From Gammaproteobacteria bacterium (lineage in GTDB: Bacteria > Pseudomonadota > Gammaproteobacteria > Nitrococcales > Nitrococcaceae): a stretch of 41,151 nt of DNA. Within the stretch, counting starts at the first letter, position 1. The number at the start of each line of letters is the position of its first letter. Positions 24,694 to 36,335 of the stretch are shown piece by piece. The notes beneath the pieces are model-generated. The model was not told the origin of the DNA. It saw only the letters and a list, made by a program, of their open reading frames with translations, and ran no database searches. The position numbers and the translations under genes were made by a program. The stretch spans positions 1 through 41,151 of the forward strand of contig JAUILK010000031.1 of NCBI GenBank assembly GCA_030433275.1. The letters are read 5' to 3'.

Positions 24694-26100
24694 ATGTTCT
24701 CTCAGCGCTTATCCAGCAGCTTATCCGCTCTCGGGAGCATCCTAGTTCTCACCTCGTTGGCCGGTGGCGCGGCCTCTGCTGGTATGAAGCCTTGGCGTTT
24801 GCACGAGGCTTTGTCGGCGCCAGCGTGGTTGGAGGTCGGTGGAGCCTACCGGGCCCGGTTCGAGCGCTTAGGCGGTGATTTTAGGGCGGGTTCGAGCGGA
24901 TCGACTCAAATCTTGGTCGAGCGATTGCTTTTTGGCGTCCAGGCAAATTTTGATCCGTTCTATATTGGCGCCGAGCTCGAGGATTCCCGCTCCCAGCTGG
25001 ACGATTCCAACACGCCGCTCGGCACCGACGATGTCGACGCAGTTGAGTTGCTGCGTGCTTATATCGGCGCCAAAGGCTCCGATGTGTTCGCAACGGGCGA
25101 TCAGCTTGACGTTACCGCCGGACGACTCACTATTGATCTCGGTAGCCGTCGGTTGGTTGCCCGTAATCGGTTTCGTAACACCATCAATGGTTTTACCGGA
25201 GTGCGCGCGCTATGGCAGGGCTCGGCGGGAGCGCAGCTGACAACTTTTTACACGCTGCCGCTGCACCGCCGCCCGACGGATCGAAATCGCCTCGACGAAA
25301 ACGCTATCGCCAGCGACACCGAGAGCTTCAAGGTCCGCTTTTGGGCTGTCGATTTCATGCAGAAAAATCTGCTTGGTGGGTCGATCGGCGAGGTTTACGT
25401 ATTTGGCCTGCACGAGGAGGATAGCTCGGATGTACCAACGGCAAATCGCCGTCTGCTCACGCCCGGTGTTCGGTTTTTTAGCGTCTCGGCGAAGGGAGCG
25501 TGGGATTTCGAGGTCGAAGCCGCTGGCCAGGTCGGCAAGTCAAGATCGACAACATCGTCGGCGGATACGAGCAATCTGGATCACCGCGCGGGTTTTGTCC
25601 ATGCTCATCTCGCGCGTACGTTCGATGCGCCGTGGTCGCCACGTTTGGTTTTGCAATACGACTTCGCCAGCGGCGACGACAATCCGAACGACGGCGAGAA
25701 CAACCGCTTCGATACCCTGTTCGGCGCGCGGCGCTGGGAATATGGACCGACCGGGATCTATGGCGCATTCGCGCGCAGCAACATCAGTTCGCCGGGCGTT
25801 AGAATCGAGGTCATGCCGAGTTCGAAGTTGAATGGCTTCGTCGGCTACCGGGCGGTCTGGCTCGCAAGCGATCGCGATGCTTTAACAACAGCCGACGTGC
25901 GTGATCCAAGCGGTGCCTCCGGCTCTTTCGTGGGGCATCAGATCGAAGCGCGGGTGCGGGTGGACGTTCTACCGGGAAACCTTGGTTTGGAGTTCGGCGG
26001 GGCCTATCTGTTCGATGGCACTTTTCTGAAAAAGGCACCGAATGCCGCCGGTAATGGCGATACGGCTTATTTCTATAGCCAAGGCACGCTGAGCTTCTGA
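24694..26100 (+). CDS. Alginate-export-like outer-membrane porin
   Basis: The 468-residue protein has a signal peptide (MFSQRLSSSLSALGSILVL, cut after about ASAG) and an alginate-export-type beta-barrel. Markers include AWLEVGGAYRARFERLGG near the N-terminus, LTIDLGSRRLVARNRFRNT in the middle, and RRWEYGPTGIYGAFARSNI and QIEARVRVDVLPGNLGLEFG near the end; it finishes in Phe. This family (PF13372) includes AlgE and several uncharacterised porins. No alginate biosynthesis genes are near, so the substrate is unknown. ATG 24694 is chosen because it begins a standard signal peptide. Confidence 0.85.
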   Translation: MFSQRLSSSLSALGSILVLTSLAGGAASAGMKPWRLHEALSAPAWLEVGGAYRARFERLGGDFRAGSSGSTQILVERLLFGVQANFDPFYIGAELEDSRSQLDDSNTPLGTDDVDAVELLRAYIGAKGSDVFATGDQLDVTAGRLTIDLGSRRLVARNRFRNTINGFTGVRALWQGSAGAQLTTFYTLPLHRRPTDRNRLDENAIASDTESFKVRFWAVDFMQKNLLGGSIGEVYVFGLHEEDSSDVPTANRRLLTPGVRFFSVSAKGAWDFEVEAAGQVGKSRSTTSSADTSNLDHRAGFVHAHLARTFDAPWSPRLVLQYDFASGDDNPNDGENNRFDTLFGARRWEYGPTGIYGAFARSNISSPGVRIEVMPSSKLNGFVGYRAVWLASDRDALTTADVRDPSGASGSFVGHQIEARVRVDVLPGNLGLEFGGAYLFDGTFLKKAPNAAGNGDTAYFYSQGTLSF

Positions 26101-26246
26101 AGGAATCCGGGCGGCTATTGTTCCCGTGGGAAGTGCCTTGGTTAAACCTTGACGGTAAAGTAAGGCTGCGCCGTCGCTTTCATTCTCGGGCGTGAGTTGT
26201 TGATCAGGCTTTTCGCAACGCGCTGATGATGCGGGGTTTTGGGTCG

Positions 26247-26684
26247 TCAGTCGTTGGCTTCGGCCGCCGCTGCCGCGGCGGCCTGCTCGCGAGTGTAAAA
26301 ACGCCCCTGGCGCAGGAAGCCTGCAATCACCGAGGGTTTGACGCTCACGACGCGGCCCGCGACATCTCTTTCCAACACCCATTCATCAGGCAGCCCGTCG
26401 AGCAGGTGCATGGGAGCGGGGGCGCCGTTTTTGAAACGGGCGAGCACGGTGCAACCGGATTCCAGGCTGCGAAAAGCCGGGAGAAAGCCGCAATCGCGGT
26501 TACGCTCGCTGACACCTGCGCTACCGATATGGGCCACGTTATCTTTGATCAGCCGAGTGGCGTTCATGGGCTGAAACAGCGGCTCCAAGGGACGGCAAGG
26601 CGCCTCTTTGCGATTGCGGGCGCGCTGGGTGGCAACCTGATCGAGCCTTGAATTTTTAGGTAGGTCATCCAATTGCAGACTCAT
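26247..26684 (-). CDS. Hypothetical protein with a leader-like N-terminus
   Basis: The 145-residue product has a strong ribosome site (GGAGG) before ATG 26684. The C-terminal half (LPDEWVLERDVAGRVVSVKP, then a Tyr- and Ala-rich end) looks like a folded domain. I do not recognise a named family. Its first 20 residues contain D7-L8, N11, L14-D15-Q16 and A18, the same spacing as in the leader peptide encoded just upstream (26865-27032) but shifted by one and without Gly-Gly. It may be a relative that lost the cleavage site, a partner recognised by the same machinery, or a coincidence. Spacing of 180 bp leaves an operon with the upstream peptide gene possible. Confidence 0.65.
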   Translation of the reverse strand: MSLQLDDLPKNSRLDQVATQRARNRKEAPCRPLEPLFQPMNATRLIKDNVAHIGSAGVSERNRDCGFLPAFRSLESGCTVLARFKNGAPAPMHLLDGLPDEWVLERDVAGRVVSVKPSVIAGFLRQGRFYTREQAAAAAAAEAND

Positions 26685-26864
26685 GCCTTTCCTCCAGCGG
26701 GAGTGATGGGTTCTTGCATGAATAAAAAAGCACGTTGTATGCCATCAGATTTGGAGGTGCAATAGCCCACGCCGCCGTTTCTGCGCGGGTTATCTGGCGT
26801 ACCACCCGTCTTGACCGACGCTGCTCGGAGCGAATCGTTGGCTCTAGCGCGTCTTAGGTGAGGC

Positions 26865-27032
26865 CTATTTGTTTGGTAAAAGGCGCCGCAGTGGGGTACG
26901 TAGAGATCGGACTGAGGTGCGTGCTCTAGCGTCGGTTCCCATCGTTCCCCGCGCCCCTCCACGAATGTTTCTCATAGCCTTCTGATCGAGTTCGGTGTTC
27001 TCATGCAGGTCTTTAATCACGAGGCGGGCCAT
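26865..27032 (-). CDS. Double-glycine leader peptide precursor 3
   Basis: This 55-codon gene begins at ATG 27032, with AGGAGG eight bases upstream, and ends with TAG at 26865-26867. The first 26 residues have the same layout as the leaders at 9936 and 10267: I6, D8-L9, L15-D16, A19, I23 and G25-G26. The 29-residue core is Arg-rich (seven Arg, one Lys, one Asp; ARGTMGTDARARTS then VRSLRTPLRRLL) and has no Cys, quite unlike the Q/N-rich cores. A small cationic core could be antimicrobial, but this is only inference. It lies 7 kb from the exporter and on the opposite strand, so if it uses that exporter it is a remote substrate. No sigma-54 promoter was seen in front of it. Confidence 0.78.
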   Translation of the reverse strand: MARLVIKDLHENTELDQKAMRNIRGGARGTMGTDARARTSVRSLRTPLRRLLPNK

Positions 27033-27200
27033 TGTTCTTTCCTCCTCTGGTGGGCATAAGTCAGGTAGGTAATGCCTGCTCTGCCCCGGACGCTTCGAGT
27101 CCGTCGCCCTCTCCGGGCATAGTAAGCTTTACCAACTTCTTTTATACCCAGATCGGCGGTTTTTGCCTAGACTCAGTTGGTTCGCGGGGGTGCGCTCGGC

Positions 27201-30200
27201 TCAGCCCAGCTCTTCTGGATCATAGCCCAGATTGGGCGCGAGCCAACGTTCGGCTTCCTTAAGGCTCATGCCCTTGCGCTTAGCGTAGTCTTCGACCTGG
27301 TCGCGATAGATTTGTCCGAGGCCAAAATAGCGTGCTTGTGGATGAGCGAAGTACCAGCCGCTTACCGCCGCGGTGGGTACCATCGCCCAGCTCTCGGTGA
27401 GCGTTATGGCGGCATTGCGCTCGGCATCCAGCAACTCCCAGACCAGCGCTTTTTCGGTGTGATCGGGGCAGGCCGGGTAGCCGGGTGCCGGCCGAATTCC
27501 TCGATATTCCTCCTGGATGAGCGCTTCGTTGTCGAGCGTCTCCCCGGTGGCATAACCCCAGTATTCGGTGCGGATCCGGTGGTGGAGCATCTCGGCGAAA
27601 GCCTCCGCGAGACGGTCGGCCAGTGCTTTGAGCAAAATGGCGTTGTAATCATCGTGCGTGGCCTCGAAGCGGTGCACATGCGCGTCGATGCCGATGCCGG
27701 TGGTGACTGCGAAGGCTCCCAGCCAATCGGGGAGCCCCGTCTCCTTTGGTGCCACGAAATCGGCTAGGCTGATGTTGGGTCGCCCGGCTGGCTTTTCGGT
27801 CTGCTGGCGCAGATGATGGGTGACGAGCCGGATTTGAGTGCGGGATTTATCGGTATAGATTTCCGTATCCTCGCCCGCGGCATTGGCGGGAAACAGCCCG
27901 CAGACCCCGCGGGCTTGCAGCCACCGTTCCTCGATGATTCGGGCCAGCATGGCGCGCGCGTCGGCATAGAGTTTACGCGCCGCCTCGCCGACGAGGGCAT
28001 CGTCGAGAATCTTCGGGAAGCGTCCGGCGAGTTGCCAAGCGGAGAAAAACGGAGTCCAGTCGATATAGGGCTCGAGCGTCTCCAGTGCGACCTCATCGAG
28101 CACGTGCAGACCCGGTTGCTGCGGTTGCGGTGGTTCGTAGGCCGTCCAGTCGATCGGGTAGCGGTTCGCGCGTGCTTCGGTGATGCGCAGCCATTTCTGT
28201 TTGCGTTGACGTTTGGCGCGCTGTTGGCGCACGCTCTCGTACTCCTCCTTGATGGACTGCACGTAGGCTGCGCGTTGGGTGGTGCTCATGAGCTTTGAGC
28301 AGACCCCGACCGCTCGGGAGGCGTCTTTGACGTAGATGACATCGCCAGAATATTGCGGCGCGATCTTGACCGCTGTGTGCACGCGCGAGGTGGTCGCGCC
28401 GCCGATCAACAGCGGAATGTCGAGTCCTTGGCGCTCCATCTCCTTGGCCATGCCGACCATTTCGTCCAGTGATGGTGTGATAAGGCCCGACAAGCCGACG
28501 ATATCCGCTTTGTGCTCGCGGGCGGCGGCCAGTGTTTTCTCGTTGGGCACCATGACACCGAGGTCGGTGACCGCGAAGTTGTTGCACTGCAAAACAACGC
28601 CGACGATGTTCTTTCCGATATCGTGAACATCGCCTTTGACGGTCGCCATAACGATGCGAGCGTTGGGCTCGTTGTCGCCGTGCTTTGCCTTTTCGGCCTC
28701 GATGAATGGCAGTAGGTAGGCGACCGCTTTCTTCATCACACGGGCGCTTTTGACCACCTGCGGCAGGAACATCTTGCCGGAGCCGAACAGGTCCCCGACC
28801 ACGTTCATGCCGTCCATCAGCGGCCCTTCGATCACCTCGATGGGTTGGACGTGCTGCGTCCGCGCCTCTTCGGTATCCGCTTCGATATACTCCACGATCC
28901 CTTTGACCAGGGCGTGCTCCAAGCGCTTTGCGACCGACCAGGTGCGCCACTCGAGATCTTCTTCTTTGCTTTTCGCCCCTTGACCTTTGAACTGTTCGGC
29001 ATATTCCACCAGCCGCTCGGTGGCATCGCCGCGTCGATTGAGCAGCACATCCTCGACCCGCTCCAGGAGGTCCTTGGGTATATCGTCGTAGACCTCGAGC
29101 TGGCCGGCATTGACGATGGCCATATCCATGCCGGCCTGGATTGCATGATAGAGAAAGGCCGAATGCATCGCCCGGCGTACCGGCTCGTTGCCGCGAAACG
29201 AGAAGGAGAGGTTGGATAGACCACCGGAGATCTTGACGTGTGGCAGCCGCGCCTTGACCTCCCGAGTGGCTTCGATGAAGTCCACGGCGTAATTATTGTG
29301 CTCCTCGAGACCGGTGGCTACAGCAAAAATGTTGAGATCGAGGATGATGTCTTCGGGCGGGAAATCCACCTTCTCGGTGAGGATCCGGTAGGCTCGCTCG
29401 GCAATGGCGACCCGCTGCTCGAACGTATCGGCTTGGCCCTGTTCGTCGAAGGCCATGACTACGGCGGCCGCCCCGTAGCGGTGTATGAGGTCGGCCTTGG
29501 CGATGAAATCTTCCTCACCTTCTTTGAGGCTGATGGAGTTGACAATGGCCTTGCCTTGGATACATTGCAGGCCGGCCTCAATGACCTCCCATTTAGAAGA
29601 ATCCACCATGAAGGGCACACGGGCGATATCGGGCTCGACGGCGGCCAGATTGAGAAAACGCACCATGCACGCCTGGGAATCCAGTAGGCCCTCGTCCATG
29701 TTGACGTCAATTATCTGCGCCCCGCTTTCGACCTGGTCACGTCCCACCTCCAGTGCGGTCTCGAAATCATCTTCCTTGATCAGACGTCGGAACCGGGCCG
29801 AACCGGTTACGTTGGTCCGCTCGCCGATGTTAGCAAACAGGGAATCGGCACCGAGGGTGAGCGGTTCCAAGCCGGACAGGCGTAGGGCGCGCGGCCGCTC
29901 GGGCCACCGCCGCGGCGGCAGGCCAGCAATGGCTTCGCGGATGGCCGCGATATGCTCCGGCGTAGTCCCGCAGCAGCCACCGGCGATATTGACATAGCCG
30001 CTTTCGACAAACTCGCGCAGCAACTGCGCCATGGCTTGCGGGCTTTGCTCGTACTCGCCCATCTCGTTGGGTAATCCGGCATTGGGGTGCGTACTGACGT
30101 ACGTGTCGGCGATTCGTGACAGCTCCTTTATGTAAGGCCGCAGATCCTCGGCACCGAGCGCGCAGTTGAGGCCGATAGCGAAAGGTTGTGCGTGGCGCAC

Positions 30201-30902
30201 CGAATTCCAGAACGCCTCCGTGGTTTGACCCGATAGGGTGCGGCCGCTGGCGTCAGTGATTGTGCCCGAGACCATAACCGGCACCTTCGTGCCGAGTTGT
30301 CGGAAAAGACCATCCAGGGCGAATAGGCAGGCTTTGGCGTTCAGTGTGTCGAAGATGGTCTCTACCAGCAGTAGATCGACACCACCGGCAAGAAGGCCCT
30401 GTGCTGCCTCAGTATAGGCCTCGACCAACTGGGTGAAGCTGACGTTGCGATAGCCCGGGTTGTTGACATCCGGGGAGAGGGAAGCGGTCTTGCTTGTTGG
30501 CCCGAGCACGCCCGCGACGAAACGCGGCTGTTGCGGGGTCGAGCGCGAGAACTCATCGGCGCACTCACGGGCGATGCGCGCGGCGGTCAGATTGAGCTCA
30601 TGGACCAGGTGCTCGGTCGCATAGTCCGCCTGGGACAGCGTGGTGGCATTGAAGGAATTGGTTTCGATAATGTCCACACCGGCTTGCAGGTTCGATCGAT
30701 GAATTTCGGCGACGATATCCGGTCGAGTGCAAACCAGTAAGTCGTTGTTGCCTTGGAGGTTACAGCCATGATCACGAAAACGCTTGCCGCGGAAGTCCTC
30801 TTCCGTCAGGCGATAGCGTTGAATCATCGTGCCGGTTGCACTGTCGAGCAGCAGGACCCGGTGTTCGAGTGCCTCCCGCAGCCGCTTCGTTGAGTCGATC
30901 AT
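27201..30902 (-). CDS. metH: Cobalamin-dependent methionine synthase MetH
   Basis: The 1233-residue enzyme transfers a methyl group from 5-methyltetrahydrofolate to homocysteine through cobalamin. All four modules are present: homocysteine binding (about 1-325; zinc ligands in GLNCALGAE and [10 protein letters not shown]), folate binding (about 350-620; [13 protein letters not shown]), cobalamin binding (about 650-890; [13 protein letters not shown] holds the Asp-x-His-x-x-Gly motif) and the C-terminal S-adenosylmethionine reactivation domain. The length fits the E. coli enzyme. It appears monocistronic, and no riboswitch was recognised in the 230 bp before it. Confidence 0.97.
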   Translation of the reverse strand: MIDSTKRLREALEHRVLLLDSATGTMIQRYRLTEEDFRGKRFRDHGCNLQGNNDLLVCTRPDIVAEIHRSNLQAGVDIIETNSFNATTLSQADYATEHLVHELNLTAARIARECADEFSRSTPQQPRFVAGVLGPTSKTASLSPDVNNPGYRNVSFTQLVEAYTEAAQGLLAGGVDLLLVETIFDTLNAKACLFALDGLFRQLGTKVPVMVSGTITDASGRTLSGQTTEAFWNSVRHAQPFAIGLNCALGAEDLRPYIKELSRIADTYVSTHPNAGLPNEMGEYEQSPQAMAQLLREFVESGYVNIAGGCCGTTPEHIAAIREAIAGLPPRRWPERPRALRLSGLEPLTLGADSLFANIGERTNVTGSARFRRLIKEDDFETALEVGRDQVESGAQIIDVNMDEGLLDSQACMVRFLNLAAVEPDIARVPFMVDSSKWEVIEAGLQCIQGKAIVNSISLKEGEEDFIAKADLIHRYGAAAVVMAFDEQGQADTFEQRVAIAERAYRILTEKVDFPPEDIILDLNIFAVATGLEEHNNYAVDFIEATREVKARLPHVKISGGLSNLSFSFRGNEPVRRAMHSAFLYHAIQAGMDMAIVNAGQLEVYDDIPKDLLERVEDVLLNRRGDATERLVEYAEQFKGQGAKSKEEDLEWRTWSVAKRLEHALVKGIVEYIEADTEEARTQHVQPIEVIEGPLMDGMNVVGDLFGSGKMFLPQVVKSARVMKKAVAYLLPFIEAEKAKHGDNEPNARIVMATVKGDVHDIGKNIVGVVLQCNNFAVTDLGVMVPNEKTLAAAREHKADIVGLSGLITPSLDEMVGMAKEMERQGLDIPLLIGGATTSRVHTAVKIAPQYSGDVIYVKDASRAVGVCSKLMSTTQRAAYVQSIKEEYESVRQQRAKRQRKQKWLRITEARANRYPIDWTAYEPPQPQQPGLHVLDEVALETLEPYIDWTPFFSAWQLAGRFPKILDDALVGEAARKLYADARAMLARIIEERWLQARGVCGLFPANAAGEDTEIYTDKSRTQIRLVTHHLRQQTEKPAGRPNISLADFVAPKETGLPDWLGAFAVTTGIGIDAHVHRFEATHDDYNAILLKALADRLAEAFAEMLHHRIRTEYWGYATGETLDNEALIQEEYRGIRPAPGYPACPDHTEKALVWELLDAERNAAITLTESWAMVPTAAVSGWYFAHPQARYFGLGQIYRDQVEDYAKRKGMSLKEAERWLAPNLGYDPEELG

Positions 30903-31134
30903 CGTTCTTAGCTACCAAAACCGCTGCCAAACAGAACAACATACCTCAAACAACGAGGAGGGTTAAATATACGTCGCCGCGTGTTTGAGTATGGGCGGTG
31001 TGATTAGTGCGGCTTCACTGGACGGTAGCCTGCTGTTAAAATTCAATTTAGACAGTTGATACCATTTATCGCCGGCTCGGCCTGTTGTTAATTCGTCGGC
31101 GCTCGGCTGATGGCCGACGAGTGAGGAGGTGCTC

Positions 31135-31686
31135 ATGGCATCGGAAAGCAACACCGCGGTTACGTTTCTCCGCGATTGCGAGGTCGCGTTGGTTCCTTCG
31201 GGTGAGACGGGCATCATTCCCAAGGGCTCGGAGGGGGAGATTACGCAGGCCTTGGGCGGTAGCTACACGGTTAACCTGTGGGCTAACCTGTTTCGCATAG
31301 ATGGTTCGAACGCGGATGCCATCGGTCGGGAGCCCGAGCCGCCACCTACGCTGCCGGAATGCGCGACCGACCAGGATGTGGAGCAAGCGATTTGGGAGCA
31401 ACTTCGGTTATGCTATGACCCGGAGATCCCTGTTAATGTCGTCGAGCTGGGATTGGTCTATGAGTGTGACATCAAAAAGCTCGCCGAGGATCGCCGCCAC
31501 GTTCATATTCGTATGACCCTGACCGCGCCGAGTTGTGGTATGGGGGATATTCTCGCCTACGACGTTAAAACGAAAGTGAGCCGGGTGCCGACGGTGGAGG
31601 AGGCCGAGATCGACATCGTTTTGGAGCCGCCGTGGACCCAGGAGATGATGTCGGAGGCAGCGCAGCTGGAGACCGGTTTACTCTAG
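31135..31686 (+). CDS. sufT: Fe-S cluster assembly protein SufT
   Basis: The 183-residue protein has a DUF59/MIP18-like domain (about 80-170) including DPEIPVNVVELGLVYEC and the conserved Cys in TAPSCGMGD. The N-terminal extension (LRDCEVALVPSGETGIIPKG) is the signature of stand-alone SufT. It assists maturation of Fe-S proteins when demand is high. GAGGAGG lies just upstream of ATG 31135; a GTG two codons earlier is less likely. No suf or isc genes are adjacent. Confidence 0.92.
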   Translation: MASESNTAVTFLRDCEVALVPSGETGIIPKGSEGEITQALGGSYTVNLWANLFRIDGSNADAIGREPEPPPTLPECATDQDVEQAIWEQLRLCYDPEIPVNVVELGLVYECDIKKLAEDRRHVHIRMTLTAPSCGMGDILAYDVKTKVSRVPTVEEAEIDIVLEPPWTQEMMSEAAQLETGLL

Positions 31687-31832
31687 CCGGATACTCGAAA
31701 ACGCCTGAAGGATCGCCGACATTCATCGAGCGAAATTGGAATGCGGTGAGGAGGGGAACTTTTTTACCGTAGGTCAGCCCAAAGCTCGAAAGGCCATGGA
31801 ACGATCAACCTTCAAGGAAAGAGAATGGTGGA

Positions 31833-32123
31833 ATGAAAAGAGCGATCTTGGGCTCGTTGGTAGGGCTTTTTCTCCTCGGGCTGGTGGCAGGTGGTTCGAG
31901 CGTGCAACTGCTTCAGGGTGAAATCTGCGCCATCCAGCAGCAATGGTTGACCATCAAAGCCTCTCACCCCGATCAGTCCGCTGTAGCGCAGGCGCGCGCG
32001 CTGTGGCTGCATACCCATGCGCTGGAGCGCCGTTATGCCGATAACCCGGAGGTGAAAATCTGGGAGGATCGGACCTGGTCTATCTATCGTAATTACCGCG
32101 AGAGATCCGGCCGGACTTCTTGA
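31833..32123 (+). CDS. Small membrane-anchored or secreted hypothetical protein
   Basis: The 96-residue product begins with MKRAILGSLVGLFLLGLVAG, a membrane anchor or uncleaved signal. The rest is helical with several Trp (QQQWLTIKA, ALWLHTHALERRY). I do not recognise a family. The ribosome site is weak (GGTGGA directly upstream). Downstream are the convergent thiL genes. Confidence 0.55.
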   Translation: MKRAILGSLVGLFLLGLVAGGSSVQLLQGEICAIQQQWLTIKASHPDQSAVAQARALWLHTHALERRYADNPEVKIWEDRTWSIYRNYRERSGRTS

Positions 32124-32217
32124 CCTAGCTGACGCCGTCCACGAAGAGCAACGTAACGACCCATGCGTTCGGCACTCGCTGGACGGCGTGTGTCGATTCA
32201 CCGATTCACTCTACGCT

Positions 32218-33180
32218 CTAGCAGAAATGCTTGTAGCCGGAATACTCATAGGCGGTTTTCTCGCCCGTCGGGGAGACGAGCTGAACACCATTGCCTTCCA
32301 CTACGCGACCGATACGGGTCAGCTTTACACCGATTTCTTCCGCGCGAGCCTGGGCTTCTCTCTCTCTCTCCAACGGCAGGCTCAGACAGAGCTCGTAATC
32401 ATCACCGCCGGTCAATGCCAAGATTGTTGCTTGAGTTGCCGGCGCTGAACGACGCAAAGCAGGGGAAAGCGGCAGCCGGTGGGGCTCGATGGTTACGGCG
32501 ACCGCGCTGCGGTTAGCCAGGTGCCCAGCATCCGCCAGCAGTCCATCGGACACATCGATGGCGGCGTTGGCGAGATCAGCTAAAGCCTGTGCCAGTGTGA
32601 TCCGCGGGTTGGGGTGGTGCAGACGCTCGATCAGAAAGCAAGCATCGCTTCCCTCCCGTTGACCGCCTTGCCAGAGTTTTAGGCCAAGGGCCGCATCCCC
32701 GAGCGTTCCGGATATGTACAGACCATCGCCGGGGCGCGCGCCGTCGCGACGCAACGGCCGATCGGAGTAGCCGGCTACCTGCACCGTTACCGTTAGGGCT
32801 TGACCGCGACTAATATCGCCCCCGACTAGAGCCATCCCGGCTTCGTTCGCCAGCGTGGCCAACCCTCCGGCGAAGTGCTCCAGCCAGTCCGGGTCGGCTT
32901 GTGGTAGCGTTAAGGCGAGCAGCAGCCAGGCCGGCTCGGCGGCCATCGCTGCCAGATCGCTGAGATTGACGGCAAGCGATTTGTAGCCCACGGTCTCCGC
33001 AGGTGCATCGACTGGAAAGTGAACACCTGCCACCAAAGTGTCCAGGCTGAGAGCTAGATGTCGCCCTGCGTGCGGTGCCACTAGTGCCGTGTCGTCGCCT
33101 ACCGAGAGGATGACATCGTCGCGGCCGGTGCCAACTCCGGTGAAGTAGCGCTCGATGAGTTCGAATTCGGAGAGCGCCAT
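32218..33180 (-). CDS. thiL: Thiamine-monophosphate kinase
   Basis: The 320-residue enzyme phosphorylates thiamine monophosphate to the active diphosphate. Motifs: SEFELIERYF at the start, ILSVGDDTALV with the metal-binding acidic pair, GGDISRGQ and SDGLLADAGHL. Length is normal. ATG 33180 is preceded by GAGGG; an upstream in-frame extension is not family-like. It is the last gene of the riboflavin run, the usual gammaproteobacterial place after nusB. Confidence 0.95.
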   Translation of the reverse strand: MALSEFELIERYFTGVGTGRDDVILSVGDDTALVAPHAGRHLALSLDTLVAGVHFPVDAPAETVGYKSLAVNLSDLAAMAAEPAWLLLALTLPQADPDWLEHFAGGLATLANEAGMALVGGDISRGQALTVTVQVAGYSDRPLRRDGARPGDGLYISGTLGDAALGLKLWQGGQREGSDACFLIERLHHPNPRITLAQALADLANAAIDVSDGLLADAGHLANRSAVAVTIEPHRLPLSPALRRSAPATQATILALTGGDDYELCLSLPLEREREAQARAEEIGVKLTRIGRVVEGNGVQLVSPTGEKTAYEYSGYKHFC

Positions 33181-33270
33181 TGTTTTTAGCCCTCGGGTAG
33201 ATCCAACAGTTCGCCACAGCCGTAGCACTGGCCGAGGATGTGTTCGCACTCGGTGGCCGGTGGTGCTGCG

Positions 33271-33744
33271 CTAATGTTCTCCGGCTCGTGGGCGGCGAAT
33301 TTCTGCCGCACGCAATGGATTGCCATGACCGATCCGATCCAGCACGCCGTTGATATAGCGGTGACTCTGCTCGGCACCGAACAGCTTGGCCAGATCTACG
33401 GCCTCGTTGACGATCACTCGATAGGGAATATCAAGACGCTGGGTGAGCTCGTAGACTCCCATTCGGAGAATGGCTTTTTCAATGGGGTCGATCATGGCTA
33501 GCGGACGATCCAGGGTCGGCTCGATGAGGCCATCGAGACTGGCTAGCCGGGCGGGGATTGCATGGAGCAGTTCCGTAAAGTAGTCGAGGTCGACCTGCGT
33601 CATATTGTGTTCCTCGAAGAACTGCCGTTCGATTTCCGCACTGTCCAGGTCGGTCAGCTGCCATTGATACAGCGCCTGGAGCGCGCGGCGCCGAGCGCGG
33701 CTGCGTCGGCGCCGCGGTGCATGGGTCTTACCGTTTACAGTCAT
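33271..33744 (-). CDS. nusB: Transcription antitermination factor NusB
   Basis: The 157-residue protein has the all-helical NusB fold: RRRRSRARRRALQALYQWQL for boxA RNA binding, IDPIEKAILRMGVYEL, and VIVNEAVDLAKLFG. It works with NusE in antitermination of rRNA operons. ATG 33744 lies 11 bases after the ribH stop, so the two are probably coupled. The C-terminus past GVLDRIG is about 15 residues longer than usual. Confidence 0.95.
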   Translation of the reverse strand: MTVNGKTHAPRRRRSRARRRALQALYQWQLTDLDSAEIERQFFEEHNMTQVDLDYFTELLHAIPARLASLDGLIEPTLDRPLAMIDPIEKAILRMGVYELTQRLDIPYRVIVNEAVDLAKLFGAEQSHRYINGVLDRIGHGNPLRAAEIRRPRAGEH

Positions 33745-33755
33745 TTGCTTTCGCT

Positions 33756-34238
33756 TTAGTCCAGGCGGCGCAACAGACTGGCCGTCTCCAGAGCGGAGAG
33801 CGTGGCCTCCGCGCCTTTGTTGCCGGCTTTGGTGCCAGCGCGTTCGATGGCCTGCTCGATCGTGTCGGTGGTGAGCACACCGAAGCCGATTGGCACATCG
33901 TGCGCCAATGAGACTTCGGCGATGCCGCGAGCACACGTACCGGCAACATAATCAAAGTGCGGGGTGCCGCCGCGAATGACGCAAGCCAAAGCGATGATCG
34001 CCTGGTACCGAGCGGAACGGGCCACTCGGTTGATCACCAGCGGCATCTCATAAGCACCGGGGACACGAATAACGGTAATCGCATGTTCGGCTACTCCATG
34101 GCGTCGCAGAGTATCCAGTGCGCCCTCGAGCAAACTGTCCACAATGAAGCGGTTGAACCGGCTGGCAACGATCGCGAAGCGACCTTCGCAGGCGGTGAAA
34201 TCACCTTCGATGGTCTTGAGCATATTTTCGTAATTCAT
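33756..34238 (-). CDS. ribH: 6,7-dimethyl-8-ribityllumazine synthase
   Basis: The 160-residue enzyme condenses the pyrimidine and butanone-phosphate precursors of riboflavin. Signature parts: [27 protein letters not shown] and [11 protein letters not shown], followed by [18 protein letters not shown] 34238 gives the usual length. A 261-bp gap to ribBA is wider than elsewhere in this run; it holds CTACT-ttat-AGTAG but no gene or recognised riboswitch. Confidence 0.96.
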   Translation of the reverse strand: MNYENMLKTIEGDFTACEGRFAIVASRFNRFIVDSLLEGALDTLRRHGVAEHAITVIRVPGAYEMPLVINRVARSARYQAIIALACVIRGGTPHFDYVAGTCARGIAEVSLAHDVPIGFGVLTTDTIEQAIERAGTKAGNKGAEATLSALETASLLRRLD

Positions 34239-34499
34239 CACACGCAAAATCTTGCAAGAAGGCGCCTGTCTAGGGCACCGATGACGGCGTTTCCATCCTG
34301 TTTCCAGGAGATGGCCCTAGTGCATTCTGTCATGGGGAAGGAATCGCAGTGTATATTCCTGATGGTATCGCCAAAGCACTACTATAAAGTAGCGGCATAG
34401 TTGCAAATAGCAAAGCCTGTGTTTTGGTTTGGCGGGTGCGGTCGGAACTCGCCTGGCGCCGGCTTCGATCGGGGCTTGGCAATTCGAGTGGCCACGCGC

Positions 34500-35633
<1,134 letters not shown>

Positions 35634-35714
35634 TAGAATGTCCCCTTTGCCTTCCGGTTAGCGTTACCATCCCGTCCGGGTTTTGGTCGGGCATGACGAG
35701 TGAGCGACCCCATG

Positions 35715-36335
35715 CTATTTTTTGTTGTTGGCGGGGGGCATCGCAGCGTTCAGCATGAGCCGTTCCAGATAACGGGCAATCAGGTCGATCTCCAAGTTCA
35801 GGCGCGCGCCCGAGCGGTACATGCCGAGCGTTGTCACCTGCAAGGTATGCGGCACTAGGGACACTTCGAATTCGGGTCCGGCCACCGCATTGACGGTGAG
35901 GCTGACGCCTGCCAGGCAGACCGAGCCTTTCTCCGCGATATACTGGGCTAGCCGCTGCGGGCCTCGGAGGCACCAGCGCTCACAACGTCCAGCCGGATCT
36001 CGCCAGAGCATTTCGGCAATGCCATCCACATGCCCGCTCACCAGGTGACCACCGAGCGCGCTACTTAGGGTGAGCGCCGGTTCCAGGTTGACTCGATCGC
36101 CCGCCGTGAGATCTCCCAGGGTGGTTCGCGACAAGCTCTCAGCGGAGACATCGACAACAAGGCCGCCGGCGGCCTTGCTAACCAGCGTGAGGCAGCAGCC
36201 ATCGACCGCCAGGCTATCACCTGTCTGCAGCCCATTGCTGTCCAAAGCCCCCGGCTCGATAAGGAGCCGCCGGTCCTGCTCATATGGACTCGCTTGTCGT
36301 ACGGTTCCCACCGCCTGCACGATTCCCGTGAACAT
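35715..36335 (-). CDS. ribE: Riboflavin synthase alpha subunit
   Basis: The 206-residue protein has the two-fold repeated lumazine-binding barrel: MFTGIVQAVGTV begins the first and GGHLVSGHVDGIAE the second. SLAVDGCCLTLV and SVCLAGVSLTVNAV are the repeated ligand loops. It makes riboflavin by dismutating two lumazine molecules. Its start abuts the ribD stop exactly, so they are coupled. Confidence 0.96.
   Translation of the reverse strand: MFTGIVQAVGTVRQASPYEQDRRLLIEPGALDSNGLQTGDSLAVDGCCLTLVSKAAGGLVVDVSAESLSRTTLGDLTAGDRVNLEPALTLSSALGGHLVSGHVDGIAEMLWRDPAGRCERWCLRGPQRLAQYIAEKGSVCLAGVSLTVNAVAGPEFEVSLVPHTLQVTTLGMYRSGARLNLEIDLIARYLERLMLNAAMPPANNKK

Noticed and set aside
26681-26962. 93-codon minus-strand open frame overlapping precursor 3
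   Set aside because: It lacks a ribosome site and overlaps the end of the better supported leader-peptide gene in another frame.
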